From: an uncultured Lachnospiraceae bacterium
Lineage (GTDB): Bacteria > Bacillota > Clostridia > Lachnospirales > Lachnospiraceae
NCBI GenBank assembly: GCA_910588845.1
Contig: CAJURU010000002.1
Span: 62,001-126,000 of the forward strand
Direction: 5' to 3'
DNA: 64,000 nt
Every line of letters begins with the position of its first letter. The stretch's first letter is position 1. The notes below the pieces were generated by a model that saw nothing but the letters and a program-made list of their open reading frames with translations, was not told the origin of the DNA and did not search any database. Made by a program: the position numbers and the translations under genes. Positions 25,069 through 32,308 of the stretch are shown piece after piece.

Positions 25069-25240
25069 GCAATAGTAGCAATCAAAACTTAACATCACCG
25101 TGAGACCGCAGCCTTAAGGCTCTAAGAGACGGCAGTACGGCAACATCAATCAACTATTGGTGTTCCGCGCTGCCGTCTTTTATTTCTGTATTTCCCAAAG
25201 ACGCTCCGGCGGGACACCGCCAACAGAAAGGAGCAGGAAT

Positions 25241-25810
25241 ATGAGATTCCCATACGGAAAGAATAGAAGAATTATGGAGAAAGAGTACAGCGAAATGGCA
25301 GTTATTTGCCGCAAAGAAAACGAGTCTGAAGAGATGATTGAGCAGATGCATGATTTGCTATTGCACCAACTTAATCGTGACCGGGCGTATATTACCCACA
25401 CTCAGCCCTACGAATGCTACAATTCTTCGGACAAAAGCAAGAGCGGCGCTCAAACACAAAATAGAAAACGACTAGAAGATGAGGGCAGTGACATCATTGA
25501 TGAAGGGCGGTCACCGCTGTTGAAAAAGTTCTCAGCACAGCTCAGCGTAACACAGGGAGAGATCTGGGAATGGGGGCGCATGGACTGGATCGAGGATTTA
25601 GATACCGTTGAGATTATTGTGTGGGTTAGAGAGCAGTCTGAGAAAGATATCGAACTTCTGACTTTGCTTAGCGTAGATGGGTTGAAGCAAAAAGAAGTGG
25701 CAGAGATGTGGGGTGTATCCGACGCTGCTATCTCCAAGCGGATGAAAAAAATCCGTGAAAGTTTAGCAGAAGTTTTGCCAGAGTGGTTAAGAACGAGTTA
25801 TGGAATCTGA
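25241..25810 (+). CDS. Sigma-70 region 4-like helix-turn-helix regulator
   Basis: The 189-residue protein starts at 25241 after AAAGGAGCAGGAAT. Its C-terminal 70 residues read LLTLLSVDGLKQKEVAEMWG and then VSDAAISKRMKKIRESL, a helix-turn-helix of the sigma region 4 type. The N-terminal part is helical and charged, with no clear region 2, so it is an anti-terminator-like or sigma-like regulator rather than a full sigma factor. Such genes are common on clostridial integrative elements and phages. It likely controls local genes. Confidence 0.7.
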   Translation: MRFPYGKNRRIMEKEYSEMAVICRKENESEEMIEQMHDLLLHQLNRDRAYITHTQPYECYNSSDKSKSGAQTQNRKRLEDEGSDIIDEGRSPLLKKFSAQLSVTQGEIWEWGRMDWIEDLDTVEIIVWVREQSEKDIELLTLLSVDGLKQKEVAEMWGVSDAAISKRMKKIRESLAEVLPEWLRTSYGI

Positions 25811-25864
25811 CTACCAGATGAGGGGGCTCGCTCCCTCAATAAAAAATCAAGGAGGAACAACAAT

Positions 25865-26425
25865 ATGGTGAACAGAAACAAAAAAGGCTTTAAGAAACTG
25901 GGGAAAATGTATTTGCCATCTCTTGAAAAAGTGAAAAGCACCGTCACTCCCGGTCTAAGGATTATGTTTGATGATGATAACATTCTGACCTTAATCGACC
26001 GAGAACATTTTGGCCGAGAGTTCTCTGTAGAAAACGGCGGTCTCTACACGCTAAGACTCGGAGCGTTTCGTGAGATGGAAAAAGGGGCAATGGAAGAATC
26101 CGCATTATTCTTTACCATTCCCACTAAGGCAGACTACGAGCAAAGGATTACGGCGTCATTTGAACTCCCCGGTGCATCAGCAAGGTTTCTGGACGAACTT
26201 GTCCTAACGGCGTCAAAGCCCTTCGTCGTAGAGCTTGTTATCGGCAGCCCTATGCTTGAAAGCTATAAAAATCCATGGGGAATACCGCTGAAATATGACA
26301 GCATACGAACCAACAAAGATGTGACGGTAATTGCGCGAACTGGAATACGGAAAGATGTGCCAAATCAGTATAAAGTTTATTTTGACACACTGAGTATTCA
26401 GGTAAGGATTTTGTTTGTCAAATAA
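25865..26425 (+). CDS. Hypothetical protein
   Basis: The 186-residue protein starts MVNRNKKGFKKLGKMYLPSL after a GGAGGAACAACAAT site. It has no signal peptide or membrane helix. Its latter half is beta-rich (SKPFVVELVIGSPMLESYKN and TVIARTGIRKDV). I recognise no family. It follows the sigma-like gene by 54 bp and is probably co-transcribed with it. A long stem ends 15-52 bp after its stop. Confidence 0.5.
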   Translation: MVNRNKKGFKKLGKMYLPSLEKVKSTVTPGLRIMFDDDNILTLIDREHFGREFSVENGGLYTLRLGAFREMEKGAMEESALFFTIPTKADYEQRITASFELPGASARFLDELVLTASKPFVVELVIGSPMLESYKNPWGIPLKYDSIRTNKDVTVIARTGIRKDVPNQYKVYFDTLSIQVRILFVK

Positions 26426-26439
26426 GCTACATAGCTATC

Positions 26440-26477
26440 AGAGTGCCACTGCATATGTTTTATTGCTGTGGCACTCT
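26440..26477 (+). terminator. Terminator-like hairpin before cassette A
   Basis: AGAGTGCCAC at 26440-26449 pairs exactly with GTGGCACTCT at 26468-26477, followed at a short distance by CGTATTTTT. It should end transcription of the 186-residue protein gene. The GTG that opens the cassette A frame (26443) lies inside this stem without a ribosome binding site, so cassette A is probably not translated from there. Confidence 0.6.
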
Positions 26478-26562
26478 TCTCGTATTTTTAAGTGTGCGCG
26501 ATAGAGTCTATAATACGCAGAATGCGGATAATTCTTCTCAGAGTAACACCTATAAAACTTTT

Positions 26563-26785
26563 TTACCATTGGCTTTTGTCCGTAGCGGGTATGTTCGTCT
26601 GAATTACGGCTACGCGCAATACGTTGGCGGGAGCGGTGGTCTCTGGTCACGTGCCGCGAACTCGTCTTACTACGCCTACAGCCTCTACTTCTATACTACC
26701 GGTACCAATCCGTCTTACGACAACACTCGTTACTTTGGTCTCCCCCTCCGCTGCCTCTACCCAGGTAGTGCCTAATGGAGGAAAG
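26563..26785 (+). repeat. Cassette A: variable lectin-like tail (plus orientation)
   Basis: This 223-bp unit encodes, in frame from 26443, a 68-residue tail beginning LAFVRSGYV and ending GLPLRCLYPGSA, then TAA. Its first 32 bp and last 45 bp are identical to cassette B in the opposite orientation. The core differs at about 27 of 68 residues while a framework (WSR, SS, AY, NPS, R, G) stays. Variable codons are mostly of NNC or NNT form (TAC, GGT, AGC, GAC). The tail resembles the C-type-lectin-like or formylglycine-fold domains that DGR variable regions sit in. The upstream in-frame part SVRDRVYNTQNADNSSQSN looks like the first half of the same domain. It has no good start, so it may be a silent copy. 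Confidence 0.7.
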
Positions 26786-26806
26786 GAAGAATAAAACACC
26801 GTAAAA

Positions 26807-26849
26807 AGCAGGAACAATAGCGAACTATCATACCGCCAATGCTCCTGCT
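26807..26849 (-). terminator. Leftward terminator
   Basis: On the minus strand AGCAGGA (26849 to 26843) pairs with TCCTGCT (26813 to 26807) and is followed by TTTTT. It lies about 20 bp past the end of the leftward lipoprotein-related reading frame and just inside cassette A. Confidence 0.55.
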
Positions 26850-26869
26850 AAGATTATTTCTGTTTTCTG

Positions 26870-27184
26870 TTACTCCATCCGCTTCAGACTTGCTCCTGCA
26901 ATTTCTATATTGTCATCATCTATGATATTGACAGTCTGACTTAGGCTTTCCCCTAAAACACTTGTGATGTCCAGAATGTACCTATCATCTTCTTTATAAA
27001 ATGCATATGTATCATTCGGACTGTAGAAGTTACATTTATTTCCATCAAATATCACAATCGCTCCCGGTTGTGCCTGTCCGAATCCGCTATCGCCAACGCT
27101 TTTCCATTTGTCTGTAATATCATAAGAATCAGGAACTATGTAGGACGTATCCTCTGAGGTTTCGTCTATACTTATAATATAATT
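26870..27184 (-). pseudogene. In-frame continuation of the lipoprotein after a TGA (lipocalin-like tail)
   Basis: Directly after the TGA at 27187-27185 the same reading frame continues for 104 codons without interruption. It contains DITDKWKSVGDSGFGQ and FDGNKCNFYSPND, with a last stretch IIDDDNIEIAG. The pattern resembles small lipocalin-like domains at the end of Firmicutes lipoproteins. No ribosome binding site precedes an internal start; the only candidate is a GTG at 27055. It is either a tail cut off by a nonsense mutation or one reached by stop-codon read-through. Confidence 0.55.
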
Positions 27185-28000
27185 TCAATCGCCGGAATCT
27201 AATTTTATTATAAGGTCATCTTGTGCGGGGTAGCCACAGTGGATTTTATAATCATTTAAACTCTCATCGCCGTCTGGATTATCAGGTGTAAAAACGTTGG
27301 AACACACCAGCATGAATGGAACCGGTCCCCATGAATTTCGGCTCATTTTAGCAGATACAAGGGATTCCATCGTAACATTCCAAAGGTTAAGGTATTTGTG
27401 GTTACTCGAATATTCTATATACCCTTCTACATAATGCCCGTGATGATAGATGTCCCAGGCATCTAACGTGCAGAGAAAAGCCCTTGGGTTACTCTCTGTA
27501 AAATCGAACCCATCTGTAACATTACGAAACGATATTGTTCCAAAAGCAACTGCGGCATTTTCGTTAGTAAACCCATCATTAGAAAGCTCATGAAAGTTAC
27601 TTATGTCCGGCAAATCTTCTTTGCCACCTATGCTCTCCCATATATTCTGAAGTGTTTCGGGGTCTGAAGCGCGAATCCAATTTGTAGTGGATATCGTATA
27701 TTCTGCTTTATATCCATTTCCAGCATCTGATATCCCCGTACAGATATTTTCCAACTCGTATGTCGTGGGCGGTTCTGTTTCTTGCATTTCGTCTAACAAT
27801 GCATCATCCGTATCTTCTGGGTCTGCATTCTCATACTCTAAATCACCTTCCGAGCTTTCTAATTCTGTTTCTTCATATTCCGAAGCATCTTCCCATGTAT
27901 CCACATTATCTACTGCGGCGGGACTGCTATCTGCAGAACTGCCGCATCCACTAAGTAGGACACTGAACAATAATGCTGCTATCAAAATTTTGTTTTTCAT
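27185..28000 (-). CDS. Lipoprotein with acidic linker
   Basis: The 271-residue protein starts MKNKILIAALLFSVLLSGCG at 28000 after AGGAGGAGAGC, a lipoprotein signal with lipobox LSGC. Residues about 25-70 are rich in Glu, Asp and Ser. The rest is a folded outer domain with ENICTGISDAGNGYKAEYT and later SSNHKYLNLWNVTMESLVSA. It would be anchored to the outside of the membrane. I recognise no enzyme family. It lies inside the segment flanked by cassettes A and B. The frame continues past its TGA stop for another 104 codons. Confidence 0.7.
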   Translation of the reverse strand: MKNKILIAALLFSVLLSGCGSSADSSPAAVDNVDTWEDASEYEETELESSEGDLEYENADPEDTDDALLDEMQETEPPTTYELENICTGISDAGNGYKAEYTISTTNWIRASDPETLQNIWESIGGKEDLPDISNFHELSNDGFTNENAAVAFGTISFRNVTDGFDFTESNPRAFLCTLDAWDIYHHGHYVEGYIEYSSNHKYLNLWNVTMESLVSAKMSRNSWGPVPFMLVCSNVFTPDNPDGDESLNDYKIHCGYPAQDDLIIKLDSGD

Positions 28001-28019
28001 GCTCTCCTCCTGTAGTTTT

Positions 28020-28445
28020 CTAAAGCCTAGCAGCAATCGCATTCATGCGCTTTCTGCTGGAGGCCAGTTTAATCCGCCCATGGTAATATGTACCAGAATA
28101 TCCTGCTGACAGTCCTTCGCCAATAGCTACTAACTCTATATCGCACCCATTAGCTGTCTCAGCGACATACACCTGAACTGCCCATACATCCCTGGAAAGA
28201 CCTCGCTCTTCACCAGACAGCAAAATTGCTAAATCCTCAGAAGAACCGAACTTGCCGAATGGGTCATCTTCAATTTTATCCACATTGGCTCTCATCTCGT
28301 TCGCTATCTGCCGGAGCAAATTGGCAACTTCCTGTACATCCCTGTTTGTATGAAGTGTCCGATTCTCGGTTTTCTGGTTTACCTTACCAGATGTTAAATA
28401 CGCTATAATTGCAAGTAAAACTATAATCAATAAAAATAAAATCAT
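28020..28445 (-). CDS. Small membrane-anchored hypothetical protein
   Basis: The 141-residue protein starts MILFLLIIVLLAIIAYLTSG, one N-terminal helix, then a soluble part with ANLLRQIANEMRANVDKIED and YVAETANGCDIELVAIGEG. The start follows AGGAAAAATAAC. I recognise no family. It ends 20 bp before the lipoprotein start, so the two probably share a transcript. It lies inside the cassette-flanked segment. Confidence 0.55.
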   Translation of the reverse strand: MILFLLIIVLLAIIAYLTSGKVNQKTENRTLHTNRDVQEVANLLRQIANEMRANVDKIEDDPFGKFGSSEDLAILLSGEERGLSRDVWAVQVYVAETANGCDIELVAIGEGLSAGYSGTYYHGRIKLASSRKRMNAIAARL

Positions 28446-28477
28446 TGTTATTTTTCCTCCATAAATGTATGATTTAG

Positions 28478-29995
28478 TTAATTTTGAATAAAAGAATAAT
28501 TCCTCTGCATTTCCTTAAATTTTGCAGGAATTAACCAGTTGCCATCCGTATCAATTGCACCCCATAGCCCTTCATATTGAACAAATGCGTAGCTGCCATC
28601 GGCAGAAAAGCCCGTGCTAAGATCGTAGACAAAATCTATTGCAACACTTCCATCAGGGTATACAAATCCGTACTTTCCCCATGTAGAATCCTCGGCATAT
28701 GAAAGTGCCAATAAAATGTCTTTATATCCACTCCATTGCCGATTCTCAAAGGACAGTGGCGCATCAACTTTTGCTAAACTATTTCCGGACATATCAATAT
28801 ATACCCTACTTTCTTCTACCAGCCCTATCCCGTTGTAGGGAGACGCAGCGCTCGAATTACCGCCTTGATATTGAGGCGGTATCACCCATTTGCCGTCTAT
28901 ATCAATGTAACCATATAAACCGCTGGCATGGTCCGTAGCAACTGCATATGTACCACTATCTGACTTTACAAATCCCCATGTCATATCATAATAAGTGTCA
29001 TCTTTGGGCAATACTTTTTCTCCATTTTTATTAATATAGGCGTAGCCGAACCCCAATTGTGGATATGAGTCATCCACTGCAACCTTGACGCAGCATAATC
29101 CCTCTACCCATCTGGCAGAAGATTCTCCATCATTTGGAGTGTATTGTGCTGGAGTATAAATAGACTCTTCTAAAATATAATTTCCGTCTGTGTCGATGAG
29201 AGAATACCCACCTTCACCATCCAGATCGAGTACAAAAGCGACTCCATCAGAGAAAGAGTACACCATATCATAGATTGGCTGAATTACAAAATTTCCAGAA
29301 CGGTCAATATATCCCCAAGCTCCCCATGATTTAACGGCAGCCAAATCATCACAAAATTCATTAGCTTCTTCAAATCCACCAGAAATGGCAATTTCTCCAG
29401 ATGTATCAATATATATGTAGCCATATCCCTCGGATACAATAGCAAGTCCATCTACAAAAGGACGTGCCTCTGTGAATCTGGGTTCAATTTGGTATGCGCC
29501 TGTCGGGTCAACGTAACCATATAGACCGCTATCCTTATCTTGTGCAGCCGCTAATTCGTCAGATGTAAATTCGCCCACATCGGAAAAAGTCGGTTGGAGA
29601 ACATAATCTCCGGATGTATCAATCAACCCCCATAGCTTTTGCGTGTCACTATTATCCTGCACAAAAGCAACTCCAAATGAGAACGGGCTGTATTTGTCCT
29701 CGATATTGTAAAATTGGGGATCAATAACATAATCCCCGGTTTGGTCTATAAAACCATATAACCCGTTTTCATCTTGTACCCAAAAAGGCTCATCACGGAA
29801 GTATTTTTCAAAAGCAGTCGTTTTAGGTTTGTCTTCTGGCTTGGTGCTTTCCTGAGATATGTCTCCAACTTCTGATTGGGTGTTTTCTTCCTCAGCATCC
29901 TCATTGAAAAATTCTTTACTCGTATTATTTTTCGCGCAAGCGCATAATGACAATGTCAACAATACCGTCAACAACGCCGTAAATCCTTTTCTCAA
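28478..29995 (-). CDS. WG-repeat lipoprotein
   Basis: The protein has about 505 residues. The probable start is TTG at 29995 after AAAAGGAGGAGAAG; it gives a basic start, a hydrophobic stretch and the lipobox LSLCAC. After a short acidic linker come at least ten WG repeats, each with a pattern like GLIDTSGDYVLQP, GYVDPTGAYQIEP, GYIDRSGNFVIQP and GAIDTDGNWLIPA. WG-repeat proteins are common on the surface of gut Firmicutes and Bacteroidetes; the repeats build a beta-propeller-like scaffold of unknown ligand. It is the first gene of the leftward surface operon within the cassette-flanked segment. Confidence 0.85.
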   Translation of the reverse strand: MRKGFTALLTVLLTLSLCACAKNNTSKEFFNEDAEEENTQSEVGDISQESTKPEDKPKTTAFEKYFRDEPFWVQDENGLYGFIDQTGDYVIDPQFYNIEDKYSPFSFGVAFVQDNSDTQKLWGLIDTSGDYVLQPTFSDVGEFTSDELAAAQDKDSGLYGYVDPTGAYQIEPRFTEARPFVDGLAIVSEGYGYIYIDTSGEIAISGGFEEANEFCDDLAAVKSWGAWGYIDRSGNFVIQPIYDMVYSFSDGVAFVLDLDGEGGYSLIDTDGNYILEESIYTPAQYTPNDGESSARWVEGLCCVKVAVDDSYPQLGFGYAYINKNGEKVLPKDDTYYDMTWGFVKSDSGTYAVATDHASGLYGYIDIDGKWVIPPQYQGGNSSAASPYNGIGLVEESRVYIDMSGNSLAKVDAPLSFENRQWSGYKDILLALSYAEDSTWGKYGFVYPDGSVAIDFVYDLSTGFSADGSYAFVQYEGLWGAIDTDGNWLIPAKFKEMQRNYSFIQN

Positions 29996-30130
29996 TTTTC
30001 TTCTCCTCCTTTTCGTAGTCGGTTCATATAAAATACGCCAATTATTTTGACGTAGCATAAGCCTCCTCCCTGCTTTTATTGAACCCTGTCTTAACAACAA
30101 AAAATCACGGTCTCCAAACCGCTAAAAAAT

Positions 30131-30164
30131 AAGATGTAACACAATAGTGAGTATGTTACATCTT
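30131..30164. terminator. Hairpin upstream of the WG-repeat gene
   Basis: AAGATGTAAC at 30131-30140 pairs exactly with GTTACATCTT at 30155-30164. On the minus strand it is followed by ATTTTTTAG, a terminator-like tail. No gene ends just to its right on that strand, so its purpose is unclear. It lies in the 379-bp gap between the WG-repeat gene and the tyrosine recombinase, which otherwise holds only the repeat at 30309-30367. Confidence 0.5.
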
Positions 30165-30308
30165 GCTCGCCCAACATCCGCTATTTTTGCTATAAATCAG
30201 TCGTTATTTTTATAGGATTTGCAAATTTTCTTTATTTTAGTATGAACATCCTCTTGAATATAGCCTGATTTGATGTTAAAATTGTATCAATATCACTAAT
30301 ATGTTACA

Positions 30309-30367
30309 AAAGCCCCCTTGTCCGGGGATACGCTATAATCAGCCGTATCTTACGACAAGGGGGCTTT
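30309..30367. promoter_or_regulatory. 14-bp inverted repeat over the recombinase leader
   Basis: AAAGCCCCCTTGTC at 30309-30322 is the exact complement of 30354-30367. The right arm contains AAGGGGG, the only ribosome binding site for the recombinase ATG at 30375. A TATAAT box lies in the loop (30334-30339). If both arms are transcribed, the stem hides the start site. If transcription starts in the loop, the repeat is a DNA operator or a recombinase binding site. Confidence 0.6.
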
Positions 30368-30374
30368 ATCAATT

Positions 30375-30947
30375 ATGGCAGCAACAGAACCGATTAGAGA
30401 CAAGAAACAGCTAAAAGAACTCGCTGATTATTTTTTACGCAAAGGACAGCTTCGTAACTATATACTGGTTGTTATGGGAACATATACCGTGCTTCGTATC
30501 AGCGACTTACTCCGGCTAAAGTGGTCGGATGTATATGATGAGGAAAGGCAGGAGTTCCGTGACCATATTACTGTAGTAGAAAAGAAAACTAAGAAAGAGC
30601 GCACGATTGCCCTGAATCCGCAACTACTTGGCGCGCTCCGGCAGTATTACGCTCATCGCCGAGGAGAATATGTATTTGCCAATAACCGCAAAGAGCCAAA
30701 AGCTATCAGCCGAGTGCAGGCATGGCGGATTATCCATGCGGCAGTGACAGAGCTTGGGATTGCCGGGAAGATTGCCTGCCATTCTTTAAGGAAGACTTGG
30801 GGATATCATACCGTGAAAGATAATAAAGTGGCATTGGCCGTAGTTGTAGACATTTATAATCACAGTAGTTATGAGATTACGAAGCGTTACCTTGGAATTA
30901 CACAAGATGAACGGGATGAAGCATATCTGGGGATGAAGCTGTTCTGA
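30375..30947 (+). CDS. Small tyrosine recombinase (catalytic domain only)
   Basis: The 190-residue protein has all the active-site residues of the family: Arg41 in LRISDLLRLKW, Lys at 70-71 in VVEKKTKK, the HxxR pair His136/Arg139 in CHSLRKTWGYH, His163 in YNHSS and the nucleophile Tyr172 in TKRYLGI. It lacks the usual N-terminal core-binding domain of about 100 residues. Such short forms act in local inversions, fimbrial-type switches and cassette exchange. It lies inside the segment bounded by inverted cassettes A and B, 93 bp from cassette B, which makes it the prime candidate to act on them. Confidence 0.85.
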   Translation: MAATEPIRDKKQLKELADYFLRKGQLRNYILVVMGTYTVLRISDLLRLKWSDVYDEERQEFRDHITVVEKKTKKERTIALNPQLLGALRQYYAHRRGEYVFANNRKEPKAISRVQAWRIIHAAVTELGIAGKIACHSLRKTWGYHTVKDNKVALAVVVDIYNHSSYEITKRYLGITQDERDEAYLGMKLF

Positions 30948-31039
30948 GATGTTAATTGAATGAAATTTTTCCAATTAGGAGGGCGTGAAAATAAGTGCGC
31001 TCTGTTTTGTAATGGAAAAATATATCCGGTATCTATCTT

Positions 31040-31262
31040 CTTTCCTCCATTAGGCACTACCTGGGTAGAGGCAGCGGAGGGGGAAACCACCATAGCGAAT
31101 GTAGTAGTCTGACGGATTAACATACGTAGGATGCATGCCCAAGTAGTAGGCGTGGGTAGACGATTTGGGGGTACGTGACCAAGCACGACCATACTCACCA
31201 ACGTTGCTAACATAACCATAGCTGAGGTAGACATACCCGCTACGGACAAAAGCCAATGGTAA
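31040..31262 (-). repeat. Cassette B: variable lectin-like tail (minus orientation)
   Basis: This 223-bp unit is the inverted partner of cassette A and exactly the same length. On the minus strand it encodes 68 residues from LAFVRSGYVYLSYGYV to GGFPLRCLYPGSA and TAA. The 32-bp 5' end (31262 to 31231) and 45-bp 3' end (31084 to 31040), the latter running past the stop codon, are identical to cassette A. It has no upstream first-half domain: just before it on its own strand the sequence changes abruptly. It therefore looks like a silent store of a variant tail. Confidence 0.7.
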
Positions 31263-31394
31263 TTGTACTATGGTGGTGGCGCCGGAGGTACTGATTATAT
31301 TGGAGCATTCATCTCCCTTGTCAATTTTCGCCAGACCATGACTGCTATTTTTGGTGATTCATGGTATGGACGCCCACACCATCTTGTCATATGA
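31263..31394 (+). pseudogene. Short gene remnant abutting cassette B
   Basis: A plus-strand frame reads YYGGGAGGTDYIGAFISLVN and then FRQTMTAIFGDSWYGRPHHL before a TGA at 31392-31394. It begins right at the cassette B boundary, where the frame has a stop, and has no start codon with a ribosome binding site. It looks like the C-terminal end of a gene cut by the arrival of cassette B. I do not recognise the family. Confidence 0.35.
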
Positions 31395-31422
31395 TGTCGT
31401 CCTGTAAAGGAGGCGTACAAAA

Positions 31423-31719
31423 ATGGATGAGAAAGATTTTATGGAACTGCTTATAACAGAACGGATGGGAATGCACTGCGAGAAGTTTAAGGAGGACTAT
31501 CCACTCACACCGGAGCAACTGGAAGCGGCAGAAAAAGCCAATATTGCTCATGACAAAGTATTCTCAATACTGGATGCCGAACATCGCAAACTACTGGAAT
31601 TTTGTGAGGATGCGGGCTTTGAGAGTTCTTCGCGAGAAAATGAGTATTATTACAGGGCGGGAATTAAAGATGGGGTGAACCTTGACCGTTTAGTAAAACA
31701 GATGAAAAGCACTGATTAG
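31423..31719 (+). CDS. Small helical protein, DUF6809-like
   Basis: The 98-residue protein starts MDEKDFMELLITERMGMHCE after AAAGGAGGCGTACAAAA. The pattern of a helical body, then LLEFCEDAGFESSSRENEYY and RAGIKDGVNLDRLV, resembles DUF6809 proteins of clostridial mobile elements. It is also about the size of DGR accessory (Avd) four-helix proteins, but I see no specific Avd feature. It lies between cassettes B and C. The function is unknown. Confidence 0.55.
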   Translation: MDEKDFMELLITERMGMHCEKFKEDYPLTPEQLEAAEKANIAHDKVFSILDAEHRKLLEFCEDAGFESSSRENEYYYRAGIKDGVNLDRLVKQMKSTD

Positions 31720-31975
31720 CTATCTTCATGTATTGGCAGTAGCAATTTCTATAAGCGGCAATATAATCTATGTTAGAATTGAATCGTGGATAGTTTTGTC
31801 CATGGAAACTACTGCCAGCCATTGAGATCAGGCTCCGACTGCCAAAGGTTTTCTAGTTCAAAGATCGTGAAGTTTCTCTTCCTATTATTTCATAGGAAAA
31901 CATGGAAGACTGGGATTTAGCTACAGCTATGGCTGCGGCTAAAAATAGCAAACTTCTTCACCTGCGCTTGTTCTA
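31720..31975 (+). other. Non-coding stretch before cassette C with inverted repeats
   Basis: No supported gene lies here. TGGCAGTAG (31734-31742) is complementary to CTACTGCCA (31809-31817), and ACTGCCAA recurs near 31833. A TATAAT box is at 31762-31767 without a well-placed -35. The stretch could be the leader of a structured RNA that includes cassette C. Confidence 0.35.
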
Positions 31976-32154
31976 GCTTTTGTCCGTAGCGATGCTATCA
32001 ATGTTAACGATGGTAAGATGTGGAATCTGGGCAACTGGGGTAACGGCTGGTCGCGTACGTCTAAATCGTCTACCAACGCCTACAACCTTGCGTTTAATCC
32101 TACGGAGGTCTACCCGTCAAACAACAACCGTTGGAACGGTCTCCCCCTCCGCTG
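31976..32154 (+). repeat. Cassette C: Asn-codon-rich, template-repeat-like copy
   Basis: The frame LAFVRSDAI to NGLPLR then TGA matches the cassette A and B domain. Identity to cassette A is exact for 16 bp at the left (31976-31991) and 17 bp at the right (32138-32154), ending before the CLYPGSA part. It has about 12 Asn codons (AAC or AAT), mostly at positions that vary in A and B, including three in a row near 32120. An in-frame stop (31946-31948) and no start codon make it untranslated. In DGRs the template repeat is non-coding and rich in AAY codons. Some differences from A and B are not at adenines, so it is not their direct template. Confidence 0.55.
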
Positions 32155-32220
32155 AGTGGTCCGGTTCGGTACCGATCTTAGAGAAAAGCCCCTGCTAACT
32201 GTAGTGGGGGCTATGATTTC

Positions 32221-32290
32221 ATAAGTGTTACTGGGGCGAGAGATAATACGCAGTTTGCGGATAGTTCGTATATTTTACTTAGCGCAATTT
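32221..32290 (+). repeat. Partial copy of the cassette domain's first half
   Basis: The sequence encodes SVTGARDNTQFADSSYILLS, similar at both DNA and protein level to the stretch SVRDRVYNTQNADNSSQSN upstream of cassette A (about 26490-26545). A shared core is ATAATACGCAG. It has no start and is cut off soon after. It is probably debris of another domain copy. Confidence 0.4.
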
Positions 32291-32308
32291 ATATCCCTTG
32301 TGGGTAAT

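Noticed and set aside
31423..31719. DGR accessory protein Avd
   Set aside because: The size and helical nature fit, but no Avd-specific feature is visible, and the resemblance to DUF6809-type proteins is better.
31976..32154. Cassette C as the direct template of cassettes A and B
   Set aside because: Differences include many positions that are not adenine in C, silent third-base changes, and a one-codon length difference, so simple adenine mutagenesis from C cannot produce A or B.
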